From Anadara kagoshimensis (lineage: Eukaryota; Mollusca; Bivalvia; Arcoida; Arcidae): a stretch of 64,000 nucleotides of DNA. The stretch lies in the NCBI GenBank assembly GCA_021292105.1, contig CM037870.1:15967234-16031233 (forward strand), in the 5' to 3' direction. Below are positions 43,601 through 50,850 of the stretch, piece by piece. A program made the translations under genes and the position numbers. Under the pieces are notes generated by a model. It was not told the DNA's origin, ran no database searches, and saw only the letters and a list, made by a program, of their open reading frames with translations. The first letter of the stretch is position 1; the number at the start of each line of letters is the position of its first letter.

Positions 43601-45310
43601 GGAGAGAAAATATAGAAGACTTAAAACAAGAAGTCGATCTGTAAGTATTTATCAAAAGCAAGCATACTAATCCATGTTTGAATCACAATCCAGAAACAAA
43701 GCAAAAACTTTGGAACTGGCAAGTTAGGTTAGACACGTGAACTTCTACCAGGGAAGTGAGGCCGGGTGCTCCGGAAGGGTAAGCACAGCTACAACCGCCA
43801 CGTATGTAATGAAAATTGTGTGAAAGGAACATGGAATTATGGGACATCAAAAATATCCAGGGCAATCCTGGACACAGAGACATTAAAGTTATCAACAATA
43901 CATCGATATCGGCCATTTTATCTCCCGTGTTTTGAAGAAACAAGGGGGATACTAAATTTGAACTTACATCCTTCTGTCTGTCCAGACACTTCTTGTCTGC
44001 GGTAATTCTCTAAAACTATAAAATATTTTTTTGAAAAATTTGTCCCAAAGCATCAACATTGTTAAAGAATGTGCATAATAATAACCTGAGTTAGTTTGTT
44101 CATTTTCCTGGGAGTTGTTCTTTTAAAAATAAGGAGAACTCACAAAAAAGTTTGTACTGTCTGGGTTCCTAATTTACTGAATTTGCGTGTGATTGCATAA
44201 TCAGTCTCAAAATCTACATGTATGAAATAAAGCCATGTAATGAAATCATATAACACTCATATAATATGGTTAAAACTGGATTTACATTTACATATATATG
44301 CTATTTATTATTAAAAAACCATTTAAGATTTAATGTTATAAACTCGGAAGCAATTATATTACAGCAGACTTGCCAACTCTCTGTCAGCTATGTGTGTTTC
44401 CTGATTGAAATCAGCACAATTCATATTTTATAATTCATATTTTCAATTTTTCAACAACAAATTAAACAATAATATAGCCATAGCAAGAAAAGAATAGCAT
44501 CGCTATGGTGTAGGAATTCAACTTGATAATTGTGCATTGTCCATAAAAAGATGACTCCCTGAGAGCCAATCTATTCATGCAAATGTAACAAAAAAATCTG
44601 ACCATTCAAAATGTTTGAAACAAAGGAGAATTGAATTATTGTGTTATTTCAACTTTTTGTGTGGCATTAAAAAGGACAAAGCCTGCGCCGGATATACTTG
44701 TATGTCAGTTTCACTGATGGTTCTAGTCATGTTTTGTATATATTAAACAAAACCTACATATTAATCCATTTCAGAATCACAATCCAAAAGCAAAGTAAAA
44801 AATTTGGAACTGAGTCAGTATAGACACATGAACTTCCATGAGGGAATTGAGGCTGGGTGCTCCGGAAGGGTAAGCACATCCTGCTTAGCTAGCTAGCTAC
44901 ACTTGCTACGTGTGTAATCAAAATTGTGTGAAAGGAACATGGAAATATGGGATGTCAAATATATCCAGGGCAATCCTGGACACAGAGACATCAAACTTAT
45001 CAACATAAAACTTTTTGAGGGCCATAAGAAGCCTAGGCTTGCAAGCAGCCTGCTTCATTGTACAAAGTCTCCATGGTGGGAACAAGCTCTACCATAGCTG
45101 ATATTAAATTGTTAATTAAAATGTTATCACTCTATCTTTCAGACACACACATTATTATTAGAAGAAGATGTCAACAGAGTGAGGTATTGTGGTACTGTTA
45201 AACTGCGACATCCACCAGGGGGAGCTAGATGGCATGCTATGATGAAACACGGAATTCCAGGTGTTCCAACAATTATTCCTCAAAGCTTAGAAAGAGAATC
45301 AAAAGTTTGA
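25501..45310 (+). CDS. ADAM17: ADAM17/TACE-like membrane metalloprotease (sheddase), 3' part of the gene, 14 exons
   Basis: Joined exons: 25501-25639, 32573-32683, 34846-34851 (proposed), 35524-35642, 36953-37022, 37210-37339, 38089-38199, 39744-39806, 40707-40780, 41223-41335, 41757-41835, 42145-42233, 43590-43640, 45143-45310; 1323 nt, all phases compatible, 440 residues plus stop. Domain order: late catalytic domain (CLAHLFTYQ...GVLGLAY), zinc site H..GHNWGSEHD, disintegrin domain (ECDAGHKGDNCC), membrane-proximal domain with CHRCC, juxtamembrane helix (TPEVIQRLHSLIDQI), transmembrane segment (NIVGTILIFSLLIWI), basic tail of about 72 residues. ADAM17 cleaves ectodomains of membrane proteins such as TNF and EGFR ligands; here the role follows from family membership. 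ADAM10 is less likely because of CLAHLFTYQ, the membrane-proximal domain and the short disintegrin pattern. Signal peptide, prodomain and early catalytic exons are not in the visible 25 kb. The human tail is longer (about 130 residues). Confidence 0.9.
26870..27115 (+). mobile_element. pogo/Tc1-type MITE remnant
   Basis: Starts ACAGTAAAACCTGTTATAGTG and ends in a degenerate complement (AGGCTTTAGTGTAA). The body is built of repeated GACCACCTGTCTAT / TATAGAGACC-like motifs shared with copies at 33739, 35816, 36046, 36222 and 46201. Confidence 0.6.
28040..32413. mobile_element. hAT-like element with CAGGGTT ends, itself carrying an insertion
   Basis: CAGGGTTCGTACAG at 28040 and its near complement CTGTACCAACCCTG ending at 32413 (one mismatch). 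The adjoining sequences GAAAAGTCCTTAAATTT and AAGTCCTTAAATTTGGAGTC also correspond inversely. CAGGGTT-type termini are common in hAT elements. No clean 8-bp target duplication could be fixed, so the superfamily is tentative. Confidence 0.65.
28374..32280 (+). mobile_element. Helentron/pearl-like element with ~145-bp tandem core (copy 2, ~22 units)
   Basis: Same ends as 21247-23247: AGCTCACCTGACCGAAGGTCATGTGAGCT hairpin region at the left, CAGGTGAGCGTATCAGGCCC and GGGCCTCTTGTT at the right. Units start at 29346, 29491 and 29636, a 145-bp period continuing to about 32200. Higher-order order is visible: variants with GATGTAAAGAGAAAGG alternate with GATGTATAGAAAAAGG, and blocks of several units are themselves repeated. 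A GTGCGTGCGTGTGTGCGTGC tract sits near the left end. There is no coding sequence. Confidence 0.8.
32573..32683 (+). CDS. ADAM17: ADAM17-like exon: catalytic domain up to the first zinc histidine
   Basis: Acceptor TTCCTTGCACAG, donor G|GTAAAC; phase 2 nt in, 1 nt out. Encodes HDVDGEKLTLNTGFSS, then EGQRVLSLEAALVTAH, matching the family segment ending in the first His of HExxH. The next residue is split over the junction. Confidence 0.9.
33739..33928 (+). mobile_element. pogo-type MITE
   Basis: TACAATAAAACCTTGTTATA at the left and CAGGTTTTACTGTA at the right are near complements; the body has TTGCCTCC/TTGCCCC repeats. Inside an ADAM17-like intron. Confidence 0.6.
34335..34590 (-). mobile_element. 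Type II SINE, reverse orientation
   Basis: TTATATTAGGGCAGTCAGCTCAGGTATGGTGGACGAGA-like start, a CACCGACCTTTGGTCAGTGA module, and a degenerate box B complement (AATTTGAATCTAGG). A second tRNA-like segment, GGGAATCAAACCTGGG, follows at 34541. It lies between two ADAM17-like exons. Confidence 0.6.
34846..34851 (+). CDS. ADAM17: Proposed 6-nt microexon restoring the catalytic HELGH motif
   Basis: AAAAG|AACTAG|GTAAGC. Without it, exon 32573-32683 (ending CAT G) joins exon 35524-35642 (starting GA CAT) to give H-G-H, lacking the two residues Glu-Leu including the general-base Glu of HExxH. Inserting AACTAG gives CAT GAA CTA GGA CAT, i.e. H-E-L-G-H, in frame with no other change. The donor is a strong GTAAG; the acceptor is AG with a modest pyrimidine tract. 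The string was searched for as A-R-Leu codon-G flanked by AG and GT, and only this site in the 2.8-kb intron was found by eye. An assembly deletion at the exon edge is the main alternative. Confidence 0.6.
   Translation, partial: N
34867..34898 (+). repeat. (CA)n(GA)n microsatellite
   Basis: CA repeats then GA repeats, starting 16 bases after the proposed microexon's last base. Polymorphism here could affect its recognition. Confidence 0.9.
35108..35130 (+). repeat. (GA)n microsatellite
   Basis: Uninterrupted GA repeats in the same intron. Confidence 0.9.
35215..35485 (+). mobile_element. Type I tRNA-derived SINE, forward orientation
   Basis: TAGCTTAGTTGGTAAACTGC (box A) and GGGTATGAATCCTGG (box B) form a tRNA-like head, followed by GCCAAACACATGGCATTTAG, CAGGGCCC and CACATTGACCTGAGCACACTGC. 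Its end lies within 40 bp of the acceptor of the zinc-site exon. Confidence 0.75.
35524..35642 (+). CDS. ADAM17: ADAM17-like exon: zinc-binding site and Met-turn region
   Basis: Acceptor TTCATTATATAG, donor CAG|GTAAGC. Encodes HNWGSEHD (second and third zinc ligands), TCAPSE, GGKYLMYQYAVSG and ENNNQ. The Met-turn YLMY matches YVMY in other ADAM17 proteins. Alternative upstream acceptors run into stops, so the missing Glu-Leu cannot be supplied by extending this exon. Confidence 0.95.
35816..36003 (+). mobile_element. pogo-type MITE, copy A
   Basis: TACAGTCAAACCTGTCTAC start, then GGCCACCCAAGAGAACCAGT, AAAGAACAATTGGGATACAA and GGCAGGTTGGACTTTATA. Near-identical to 46201-46391. Confidence 0.75.
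36046..36190 (+). mobile_element. pogo-type MITE, copy B
   Basis: TACAGTCAAACCTGTCTGTA to CAAGTTTGACTGTA gives complementary ends (TACAGTCAAAC / GTTTGACTGTA). Shorter than copy A but with the same internal modules. Confidence 0.75.
36222..36370 (-). mobile_element. pogo-type MITE, copy C, inverted relative to A
   Basis: Contains the complements of copy A modules (TTGTATCCCAATTGTTCTTT, CCCTTGGGTGGCC) and ends AACAGGTTTTACTGTA. Copies A and C can pair over ~150 bp in the pre-mRNA. Confidence 0.75.
36953..37022 (+). CDS. ADAM17: ADAM17-like exon: end of catalytic domain
   Basis: Acceptor TTATAATTTCAG, donor G|GTAAGA. Encodes LFSQCSRQYIHKVLESKGYE then CFK, matching the [20 protein letters not shown] region of human ADAM17. 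Phase 0 in, 1 out. Confidence 0.95.
37210..37339 (+). CDS. ADAM17: ADAM17-like exon: disintegrin domain start
   Basis: Acceptor TTTTTTAG, donor CAG|GTAAGG. Encodes CGNGRLEDDEECDAGHKGDN, CCTYDCKL and a C near the end, the canonical start of an ADAM17 disintegrin domain (GNxRxxxGEECDxG...CC). Confidence 0.95.
37340..38088 (+). other. Intron with repeat debris and G-runs
   Basis: Holds G-rich runs at 37748-37767 and 37974-37983 and the CATTTGGCAAATAAGGGA block shared with 25850-25880. No exon seen. Confidence 0.5.
38089..38199 (+). CDS. ADAM17: ADAM17-like exon: disintegrin domain, middle
   Basis: Acceptor TTTTTTCAG, donor GA|GTATCC (weak). Encodes PWNFECCTKSCQIAEKDTVC and LFTCKQSSKC. Phase 2 in and out; the split codon GA+T gives Asp with the next exon. 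Confidence 0.9.
38640..39156. mobile_element. MITE with 21-bp perfect TIRs
   Basis: TTTACTTACATGAGCCGAGT(C) at 38640 and its exact complement ending at 39156. About 517 bp, with no coding content. Inserted in an ADAM17-like intron. No clear target duplication was seen. Confidence 0.8.
39372..39665 (-). pseudogene. Degenerate LINE ORF2 C-terminal fragment
   Basis: Read on the minus strand, frames give LQIFKPKNISNKKLYKRT, then KWKWVWHVCRMHPESIPRAA and LIDTTRQEKEKQTKREMEKI. This follows the pattern of many RTE/jockey-type LINE C-termini (I.N..L..RT...RRW+W+GHVLRM...+P..AL.W.P.GKR+RGRPK). Stops and frameshifts show it is dead. It is a different LINE lineage from the one at the window start. Confidence 0.65.
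39744..39806 (+). CDS. ADAM17: ADAM17-like exon: short disintegrin exon
   Basis: Acceptor ATCCAG, donor AA|GTATGT. Encodes GVHRECQEPQPKNNYTECVD, matching the SSECPPPGNAEDDTVC region of human ADAM17. 63 nt, 1 nt in and 2 nt out. Found by homology between flanking exons. Confidence 0.9.
40062..40320 (-). mobile_element. Type II SINE, reverse orientation, with internal A/C-rich insert
   Basis: ACTTATAAGGAGATAATCAG, GGGATGGTGGAGG, TTTTTCACATTAGGATCTGC and GGGGTTTGAAACTTGGCAAT (box B complement). A C/A-rich low-complexity stretch interrupts it at 40131-40195. Confidence 0.6.
40347..40425 (-). repeat. Partial copy of the ~240-bp repeat
   Basis: TTTTTGCTTTGCTTTTTAGA, GTGGTTTGGACATGGACTGG and GTATGTTTGTGTTTGAT correspond to one end of the family described at 43651. 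Confidence 0.55.
40566..40632 (+). repeat. (CT)n(GT)n microsatellite
   Basis: About 25 CT units followed by GT units, about 75 bp upstream of the next exon's acceptor. Confidence 0.95.
40707..40780 (+). CDS. ADAM17: ADAM17-like exon: end of disintegrin domain
   Basis: Acceptor TTGTTTTACAG, donor AAAAG|GTAAAT. Encodes GKCFNGKCVNYCKLKGLSSC then ICPK, matching GKCKDGKCIPFCERE..LESC in human ADAM17. Confidence 0.95.
41223..41335 (+). CDS. ADAM17: ADAM17-like exon: membrane-proximal domain
   Basis: Acceptor TTCCTGATTTCAG, donor CAG|GTAAAT. Encodes SGHACHRCCQTENGTDC, DILPDGRPC and GYCVQ. The CHRC matches the CKVC of the human membrane-proximal domain, a C-x-x-C pair whose disulfide exchange by PDI switches sheddase activity in mammals. 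Confidence 0.95.
41757..41835 (+). CDS. ADAM17: ADAM17-like exon: juxtamembrane helix
   Basis: Acceptor GTGTTTTCAG, donor G|GTAAGT. Encodes GVCEKQTPEVIQRLHSLIDQ then ITSDKV, matching the CEKRVQDVIERFWDFIDQL segment (the conserved substrate- and membrane-interacting stalk helix, CANDIS, in human ADAM17). Confidence 0.95.
42145..42233 (+). CDS. ADAM17: ADAM17-like exon: transmembrane segment
   Basis: Acceptor GTATATTTCAG, donor TTT|GTAAGT. Encodes AFMKTNIVGTILIFSLLIWI then PASCTFSYF, a single hydrophobic helix matching [20 protein letters not shown]. Leaves in phase 0. Confidence 0.95.
42445..42660 (+). CDS. Possible alternative cytoplasmic-tail exon, interrupted by a MITE
   Basis: After TCCATTAG the frame is open in phase 0, compatible with the transmembrane exon 212 bp upstream. 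It has coding-like composition: CECDRISDPKMRELLSINEI, HSPNQFYYRLNPW, KPISIVRHKSVEDTLAH. The frame then runs into the MITE starting at 42635 and stops at 42658-42660. Ignoring the MITE, the host sequence continues to an in-frame stop almost at once. It could be an alternative last exon or a fragment of another gene or element. The acceptor lacks a good pyrimidine tract. Confidence 0.3.
   Translation: MLNCECDRISDPKMRELLSINEIANTPVTHSPNQFYYRLNPWMTLEKPISIVRHKSVEDTLAHTGVENFFR
42635..43278. mobile_element. hAT-like MITE with CAGGGGTTGAAAATT ends
   Basis: CAGGGGTTGAAAATTTTTTC at the left and the near complement (GAATTTTCAACCCCTG) at the right; AGCCCCGGACTTTTTGAC- and AGTCCTGGGCTTCGGGCTTG-type subterminal motifs also correspond. 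The flanks (AGCACATA / GCATAGTT) do not give a clean duplication. Confidence 0.7.
43590..43640 (+). CDS. ADAM17: ADAM17-like exon: basic start of cytoplasmic tail
   Basis: Acceptor TTCATTTACAG, donor TCT|GTAAGT. Encodes DKKKERKYRRLKTRSRS, 17 residues, phase 0 to 0. Highly basic, as expected directly inside the membrane (positive-inside). Confidence 0.9.
43651..43903 (+). repeat. ~240-bp dispersed repeat family, copy 1
   Basis: Family consensus modules in order: ATCAAAAGCAAACATACTAA, TCCATGTCCGAATCACAATC, CAGAAGCAAAGTAAAAACTT, GACAAGTTAGGTTAGACACG, GGGAAGTGAGGCCGGGTGCT, CCGGAAGGGTAAGCACCTCC, TTAGCTAGCTACACCCGCCA, CGTGTGTAAT, GTGAAAGGAACATGG, CTATGGGA. No terminal inverted repeats, poly-A or tRNA boxes were recognised. 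Two CACGTG E-boxes sit near the middle and end. This copy starts 10 bp inside the intron. Confidence 0.85.
44748..45062 (+). repeat. ~240-bp repeat family, copy 2
   Basis: All modules present, extended on the right by CATCAAACTTATCAACATAA and AACTTTTTGAGGGCC, which also occur at 57440-57500, so the family is longer than 240 bp in some copies. Confidence 0.85.
45143..45310 (+). CDS. ADAM17: ADAM17-like terminal coding exon
   Basis: Acceptor TATCTTTCAG; stop TGA at 45308-45310. Encodes THTLLLEEDVNRVRYC, VKLRHPPGGARWHAMMKHGI and a final PQSLERESKV. The tail has no obvious similarity to the human tail, which is usual across phyla. Its last ~60 nt are the first copy of a tandem repeat running into the 3' UTR. 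Confidence 0.9.
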   Translation, partial: THTLLLEEDVNRVRYCGTVKLRHPPGGARWHAMMKHGIPGVPTIIPQSLERESKV

Positions 45311-45740
45311 CAGTAATTTTTGTCAAAGAAAGCAATATTGTTTAACATTGAAATTTCTGGTGTTTCAGCAATTATTCCTCAAAGTTTAAGAGAGAGAATT
45401 AAAAGTTTGACAGCAATTTTTGCCAAAGTGGGCAATATTGTTTAACATGGAATTTCTGGTGTTTCAGCAATTATTCCTCAAAGCTTAGTAAAAGAATAAA
45501 AAATTCCACAGCAGTTTTTGTCAAAGAATGCAATATTGTTAAACACAGAATTCCAGATGTTTCAGCAACTACTTCTCAAAGCTTAGAAACAGAATCAAAA
45601 GTTTGACAGCAATTTTTGTCAAAGAAGGTAATATTGTTAACAAAGGAATTCCAGGTGTTTTGAAGCAAGTTTTGAAGCAAAGCTTAGAAAGATTATCCAA
45701 TGTTTGACAACAATTTTTGTCAAGAAGGCAATATGATTAA
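45251..45740 (+). repeat. ~98-bp tandem repeat spanning the ADAM17-like stop codon and 3' UTR, 5 copies
   Basis: Units begin at about 45251, 45349, 45448, 45546 and 45644. Each holds GGTGTTTCAGCAATTATTCC, CAAAGCTTAGAAA and TTTGACAGCAATTTTTGTCA. The first unit encodes the protein's last 20 residues. Later units replace TTCCAACAATT by TTTCAGCAATT, creating acceptor-like strings. Confidence 0.9.
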
Positions 45741-46200
45741 GTTTGACAACACTTGGAATCATACGGGACCCAAGAAAACTACATACCATGTAAAATCAAG
45801 TTCTTCTTTTGGTTATTTGTCAGTTAAAGCCATTTTGTCAGGGAATATTTACAATTCTATTTTTTTTACTTACATGAAATGCATTATCAAAACAATCCCC
45901 ATAACCTCATGGAGATGCTCATGTGACATTGGGGTGTTTGATGTCACAAATGCAAGCTTTTTCGACGTGTCAACAGATGTGGACGGAGCTTCACGTGACT
46001 TGGCCGAGTTTGATGTCACAAACACCTTTTTCGAAGTTTCAATGGAGGTGGGCTGAGCTTTACGTCTGTCACATAGAAGATGATTGGATACAAGAGGAAG
46101 CCTCATGTCTATTAAAATCAAAACTGTTCCAACAAATTGATTTCTCGTGTGATGATCTGCATTTAAAAAATTAAGTGACAGTTATATTTTTCTGCCCTGA

Positions 46201-46391
46201 TGTCTTTCCATTAAAACAAATAGTCAAACCTGTCTATAAAGGCTACCCAAGGGAACCACTAAAAGTGGTCTTTATGGGCAGGTGGCCTTTATATACAGGT
46301 TCAGATTATATGAATAAAGAAGCATTGGGAAACAATTCTACTGGCCTTTATAAGCAGTTGGCCTTTAAGGCAGATTGGGCTGTATAAACAT
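46201..46391 (+). mobile_element. pogo-type MITE, copy D
   Basis: AGTCAAACCTGTCTATAAAG, GGGAACCACTAAAAGTGG, ACTGGCCTTTATAAGCAG and GGCAGATTGGGCTGTATA: same order as copy A at 35816. Confidence 0.75.
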
Positions 46392-46839
46392 ATTTATTAT
46401 TTAAGTTCTGTTTGGTAATGGAGGCTGAACAGATTCTCTACTTAGTTTCATTAATAAATATGTTTATTTTTGATAAATATTTACCGAGATCTATCCTATA
46501 ATTCTACTTAATAATTAAAGATGCTTCACTAATTTACAAATTATCTGTGGTCAAACCAGAAATGTAGTTTATCTGGTCATTCATTCTGGCCCAAGTCTGG
46601 AAAAAGTGGGGACCTTGTGTTCAAAATTTGGGTCAACATGGTAACATATCTTGATGCATTTCCTTGAAAAATGTTTATCAAAGTTTTTGAGATAGAATTT
46701 TTAAAATGGAAAACAAAAAAGAATTTTTGTAAAAACAAACAGAATTTAATGTAAAAAATAGAATTTTTATGATAAAAACAAAAATAATTTTATGGATAGG
46801 TTGTCTTTGTAGTTTAAATATTTAGCAAAGGAGCCTTAA

Positions 46840-47220
46840 GGTAATGGTCAAAATGGACAGGTGGTTTTTATATAGAGGTGATCTATTGCAGGTTTTACTG
46901 CATAACACTGGTCTTAATGAACAGGTGGCCTTTATATAGAGGTGATTGTTACAGCAGGTTTAATGTACAACACTGATCTTAATGACCAGGTGGTCTTTAT
47001 GAAGAGATAATCTCTAAAGTAGGTTTTTAATTGTATCACTGGTATTAATTAACAGGTGATCTTTATATAGTGATGATCACTGCAGCAGGTTTTACAGTAG
47101 TACACTGGTCCTAATAGAAAGGTGGTCTTTATATGAAAAAGGGCTTGATAAAAAGGTGATTATACAACACTGGTCTTAATTTACAGGTGACCTTTATATA
47201 GAGGTGATTGCTGTAGTGAA
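46840..47220 (+). repeat. ~65-bp tandem array derived from pogo-type MITE sequence, about 6 units
   Basis: CACTGGTCTTAATG-type starts at 46907, 46972, 47037, 47103 and 47169. Units carry AACAGGTGGCCTTTATATAG, AGGTGAT and GCAGGTTTTACTG, i.e. the terminus and body modules of the neighbouring MITEs. Confidence 0.85.
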
Positions 47221-47887
47221 ATGTTATTTATATGAAAATAAAGACTTGACCATTACTTAAGGAATTTATTACACTGCAGATATAAAGTGACCTTCTGGAC
47301 CCAGTTAGCTTTAGCCAGGGCCTTGTTTTTTCAAATTTGGTTGGTTAACCAAAATTTATAGTTTGTGTCTTAGGCAAAATTTCTGAAATTGCTGTTTAAA
47401 ATTTATACCCACATATGTTATTATCAAATATAAGCAGTTAAAGTAAAAAAGAATTCAAATGTAAAATATTTTTAAATTCTATCAAAATTTTGAATTTACA
47501 TTAACCATTTGGTGAAGCTATCAGAGATTCGGACATTTTGAATTTTGTTTAACTCTTTAGTTAATTGGGGTAATGGAGATTTGAACAAATAGGTCCTGGT
47601 AAAGCTAAGAGGTTTGAACAACATGGCCTTGATAATTTAAAGTGCAATTATCATACATATCATGTTTAATCAGGATAATTGATTTAATGCGATGTTGTAT
47701 TCAATTTTCTTTCATTCAAGAACAGTATTTTGATATGAATACTCAGATATTGCTCAGCAATACCATGTAACATATAACTTTCATTATTATTGATAATGAT
47801 ATTCCATGGTCAGTTTACATGTAGGCAGATATCACACCTTGTTATGATTTACAGTCAAACATCATTGACCTGTCTGCTTGACCTTTT

Positions 47888-48216
47888 CAGGGGTCCTTCC
47901 ATTCCTATATTTTCCTATAATTTTTTCTCTTTCCTATATTTTCCTATATGATTTGAAAAAGCTCCTATATTTCCTATATTTTTGTTACTGGTAGCTTCAG
48001 GAATTTAGATTTGGGACATTTTCCCTGCATTTGGTAATATTTGAAGCACTGTATTCTGTACATAAACATTATTAAGTCACTATGTACACTGAACAAGTAG
48101 AAGTCAATCCAAAACATGAAATTATATTCCTATAATTTCCTATAATACTCCTATAATTTTGACCCAATATTCCTATTTTTCCTATATTTTTGGACCCTAA
48201 ACTGGTAGGACCCCTG
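47888..48216. mobile_element. Nested 329-bp element with CAGGGGTCC ends
   Basis: CAGGGGTCCTTCC at the left and the near complement GGTAGGACCCCTG at the right. The body is rich in TTCCTATATTTTCCTATA motifs. hAT-like ends; target duplication unclear. Confidence 0.7.
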
Positions 48217-48348
48217 AATTTTATTAAGAATATTTTAAAAGGAAGATCCATTCAGCGTATAGGTAGGATTTGCAGTTAAGATATACATAACAAACATACA
48301 TGTAATACTATACATTTATTGCCTTTGAGAGAGGGAGATATGAACATT

Positions 48349-48408
48349 TGTTCACCCGCAACAAGTCATATTTCGCCAGAGGGAAATGTGACTTGTTAAG
48401 GGTGAACA
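48349..48408. repeat. Hairpin inside a longer inverted repeat
   Basis: TGTTCACCC / GGGTGAACA and AACAAGTCATATTT / AAATGTGACTTGTT (one mismatch) stack into one long stem. Outside it TTATTGCCTTTG (48317) pairs with CAAAGGCAATAA (48416). Confidence 0.85.
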
Positions 48409-50446
48409 CCTCAAACAAAGGCAATAAATTGTTTATTATACTGAAAGATAACCAATGTAATAAGAAAGAGAAAAAGAAAGAAAAATATTTTAAAAAAGAC
48501 TCTTGAAAACATCATTCCTTCTCCGATTCATTGCTTTTTCTCCTATTGGAACTCATCGGAGGCAAACACTAGAACGTCGTGACCGATTCTCCATCAATGG
48601 CGTCATATCATTGTGACGTCATGGTGTGTTCCGAAGAGGTGGGATATGATGTTTTCAGAGGGATACAGGATGTTTTCTCCACCCTGATCACATAATCCAA
48701 CGATCCAATCAAATTACAGATAGCGTCGTATTTTTCTAATGTAGGATAATAAACATGTTTATTCTTTGAAAAATTTATTCCCAATTTGTACTTGTGTTGC
48801 CTATACAAAAATGTTCTTGATCATAGTAAATATTCAAATTAGAGGTCAAGTGGAAAGGTCAATGTTGTTTGCTTATACATGTATATATATATATTAAAAT
48901 TATGTTCATTTACAGGACTAGTAAAAAAAAACATTCTCATTTGCAATTGTTATTTTTCAATATAATAATATACTGTTGGTTTATAATATTTAAATGTTAG
49001 CATAATGCATCATTAAAATATTTTGATTATATCCCCCCAAATGGGGGTGGTATGGGGGATGACGGCTAGAGATAATGTTTGCTAAAATTCTTCTGCCAAC
49101 ATTTTATCTGCCTTTTTTTGAAAACTGTGTAACAGATCTTTATGAAACTTCACAGGAACAATTTTTTGTTGGAGTAGATGTACCATTGGCTGTCTGTATG
49201 TTGATCATGCGCATAGATGGAAAATCCCTATTTGGGGGTTTAATTAAAGTTTAAGGGACATTTTTGAAAAGGCATCCCTTTTCAGTTATAACTTGTTTTC
49301 TTTAAATCTGCAGACGTTCTGGGAAAGACGTTATCTTTTGGTGTGCATAATTATTTGTATATATTTATTAAAGATACCACCCTAATGATATGTGTTCCCA
49401 TCAAGACTTCCTCGTGTACACATGTATGGGGTTTTTTTTTGCAACAATTTTGCTTTGTAATTCTTTTACATGCCTTTATATGAACAAAATTGGCCTAAAA
49501 ATACCAAAAAAGTAAACTTTGTGGAACTATTTTGATGTCTTAGAACCAACCAGGGACCACACTTTTCAAGGAATAAAAATTAAAAATTTGCACTTTTTAA
49601 CAATCAGATAAGAATGACAAAATTTTAACATATTACTATATTAACTAAAGAAGCTGTTGTATATTAGTAATAGTTATATACCACAAAATTTTATGTTTGT
49701 AAGATAATGGTTTCTAGCAGTATTAGATTGTGCAATATTTCATGTAAACAGAACCCTGTTTTCTGTAGTAGCATTATGTACCATTTACAGATTTTTCTAA
49801 ATGAGGAAGCCTTAATTCCGATCAAAGTATCTTCTTTTGTTTCGGTGTTTGTTATATTATCATGTGACTTAAACGCGGTAATGTTTGTGCACAACCTTTT
49901 GGAAATGGTTTATGTCTCAAATTTGTGCACATTAGGCTTTGAATCCAATTTCTAAGGTTATAGGAAACACTAAGTTTTAAATTGCTATATCTTGAATATG
50001 TGGTAAGATTTTAAGATGGAGGTTTCAGTTTTGATAAGGTATTGGGCCTATTCAGTCTTGCATTAAATTGCGAAGTGTCAAAAATTTTTCTAATTGAAGT
50101 ATAACCATATTCACAAAATTTAAAGATGGCATTACTCAATATTTACATTCCCAAGAAAAACTCCTACGTTCCAAGAAAGTTGTAGGGCCATTAGAAAAAC
50201 CAAAACTTTTTAAGTAGTTGAAGGACCAAGTTATTATACGCTTATCAGTTATTTTTCATGAAATTTTATATGCCTATTGATAATTATTTTCTTCATACAT
50301 GTTTTGTATTCATTAAGCAAAAGATACATGCTGTTCATATGCTAAAAATTATGTTTTGAAAAACTTTGAAATGAAATTTTCTCAGGAATACTGAAACAGA
50401 TAGACAGTTTCTTTTAATTATGAAAGTTTAAAAGCTTATTAATGAC

Positions 50447-50850
50447 ATTAAAGCCTGTATGATTTCTTTCTATGGGCAAGACTTTCTGATTATGAGTATT
50501 CTGAGAAATAGAGATAACCCTATATATACACATGATATATTTGTTTTCATTGGCAATGGTTTGAACCAATTATGGACAACTTTCTGATAAAATGGTGATG
50601 ACCTAGCACAATTTCTTTTTATGGGCAATAGTTTGTACCCTTTACAAGAAAGACTTTCTGATTACAGGTACTCTTAAAAATAGTGATAACCCTGCATAAT
50701 TTCTTTTTTATGGACAATAGTTTGAAACCTTTATATGGGCAAGACTCTCTGATCACAAGTGTTCTTAGAAATAGTGATTTCTTTTTTATAGGAAATAGTA
50801 CTATTGCACCTTTTACAAGCAAGACTTTCTTATTACTGGGTACTAATATC
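50447..50850 (+). repeat. Degenerate ~100-bp tandem repeat, about 4 units
   Basis: Recurring TTTCTTTTTATGGGCAATAG, AAGACTTTCTGATTA and AGAAATAGTGATAACCCT modules. Confidence 0.7.

Larger units (their letters stand above)
47849..48877. mobile_element. Second copy of the 25-bp-TIR MITE family, with a nested insertion
   Basis: AGTCAAACATCATTGACCTG at the left and GGTCAATGTTGTTTGCTTAT at the right are near complements. Same family as 27869-32474 and 52482-52737. Interrupted by 47888-48216 and possibly by the hairpin element near 48310-48430. Confidence 0.75.

Noticed and set aside
45700..46056. 118-residue ORF after the ADAM17-like stop
   Set aside because: Starts in the 3' UTR tandem repeat, with no splice support and no domain; part overlaps a locally repeated TTTGATGTCACAAA segment.
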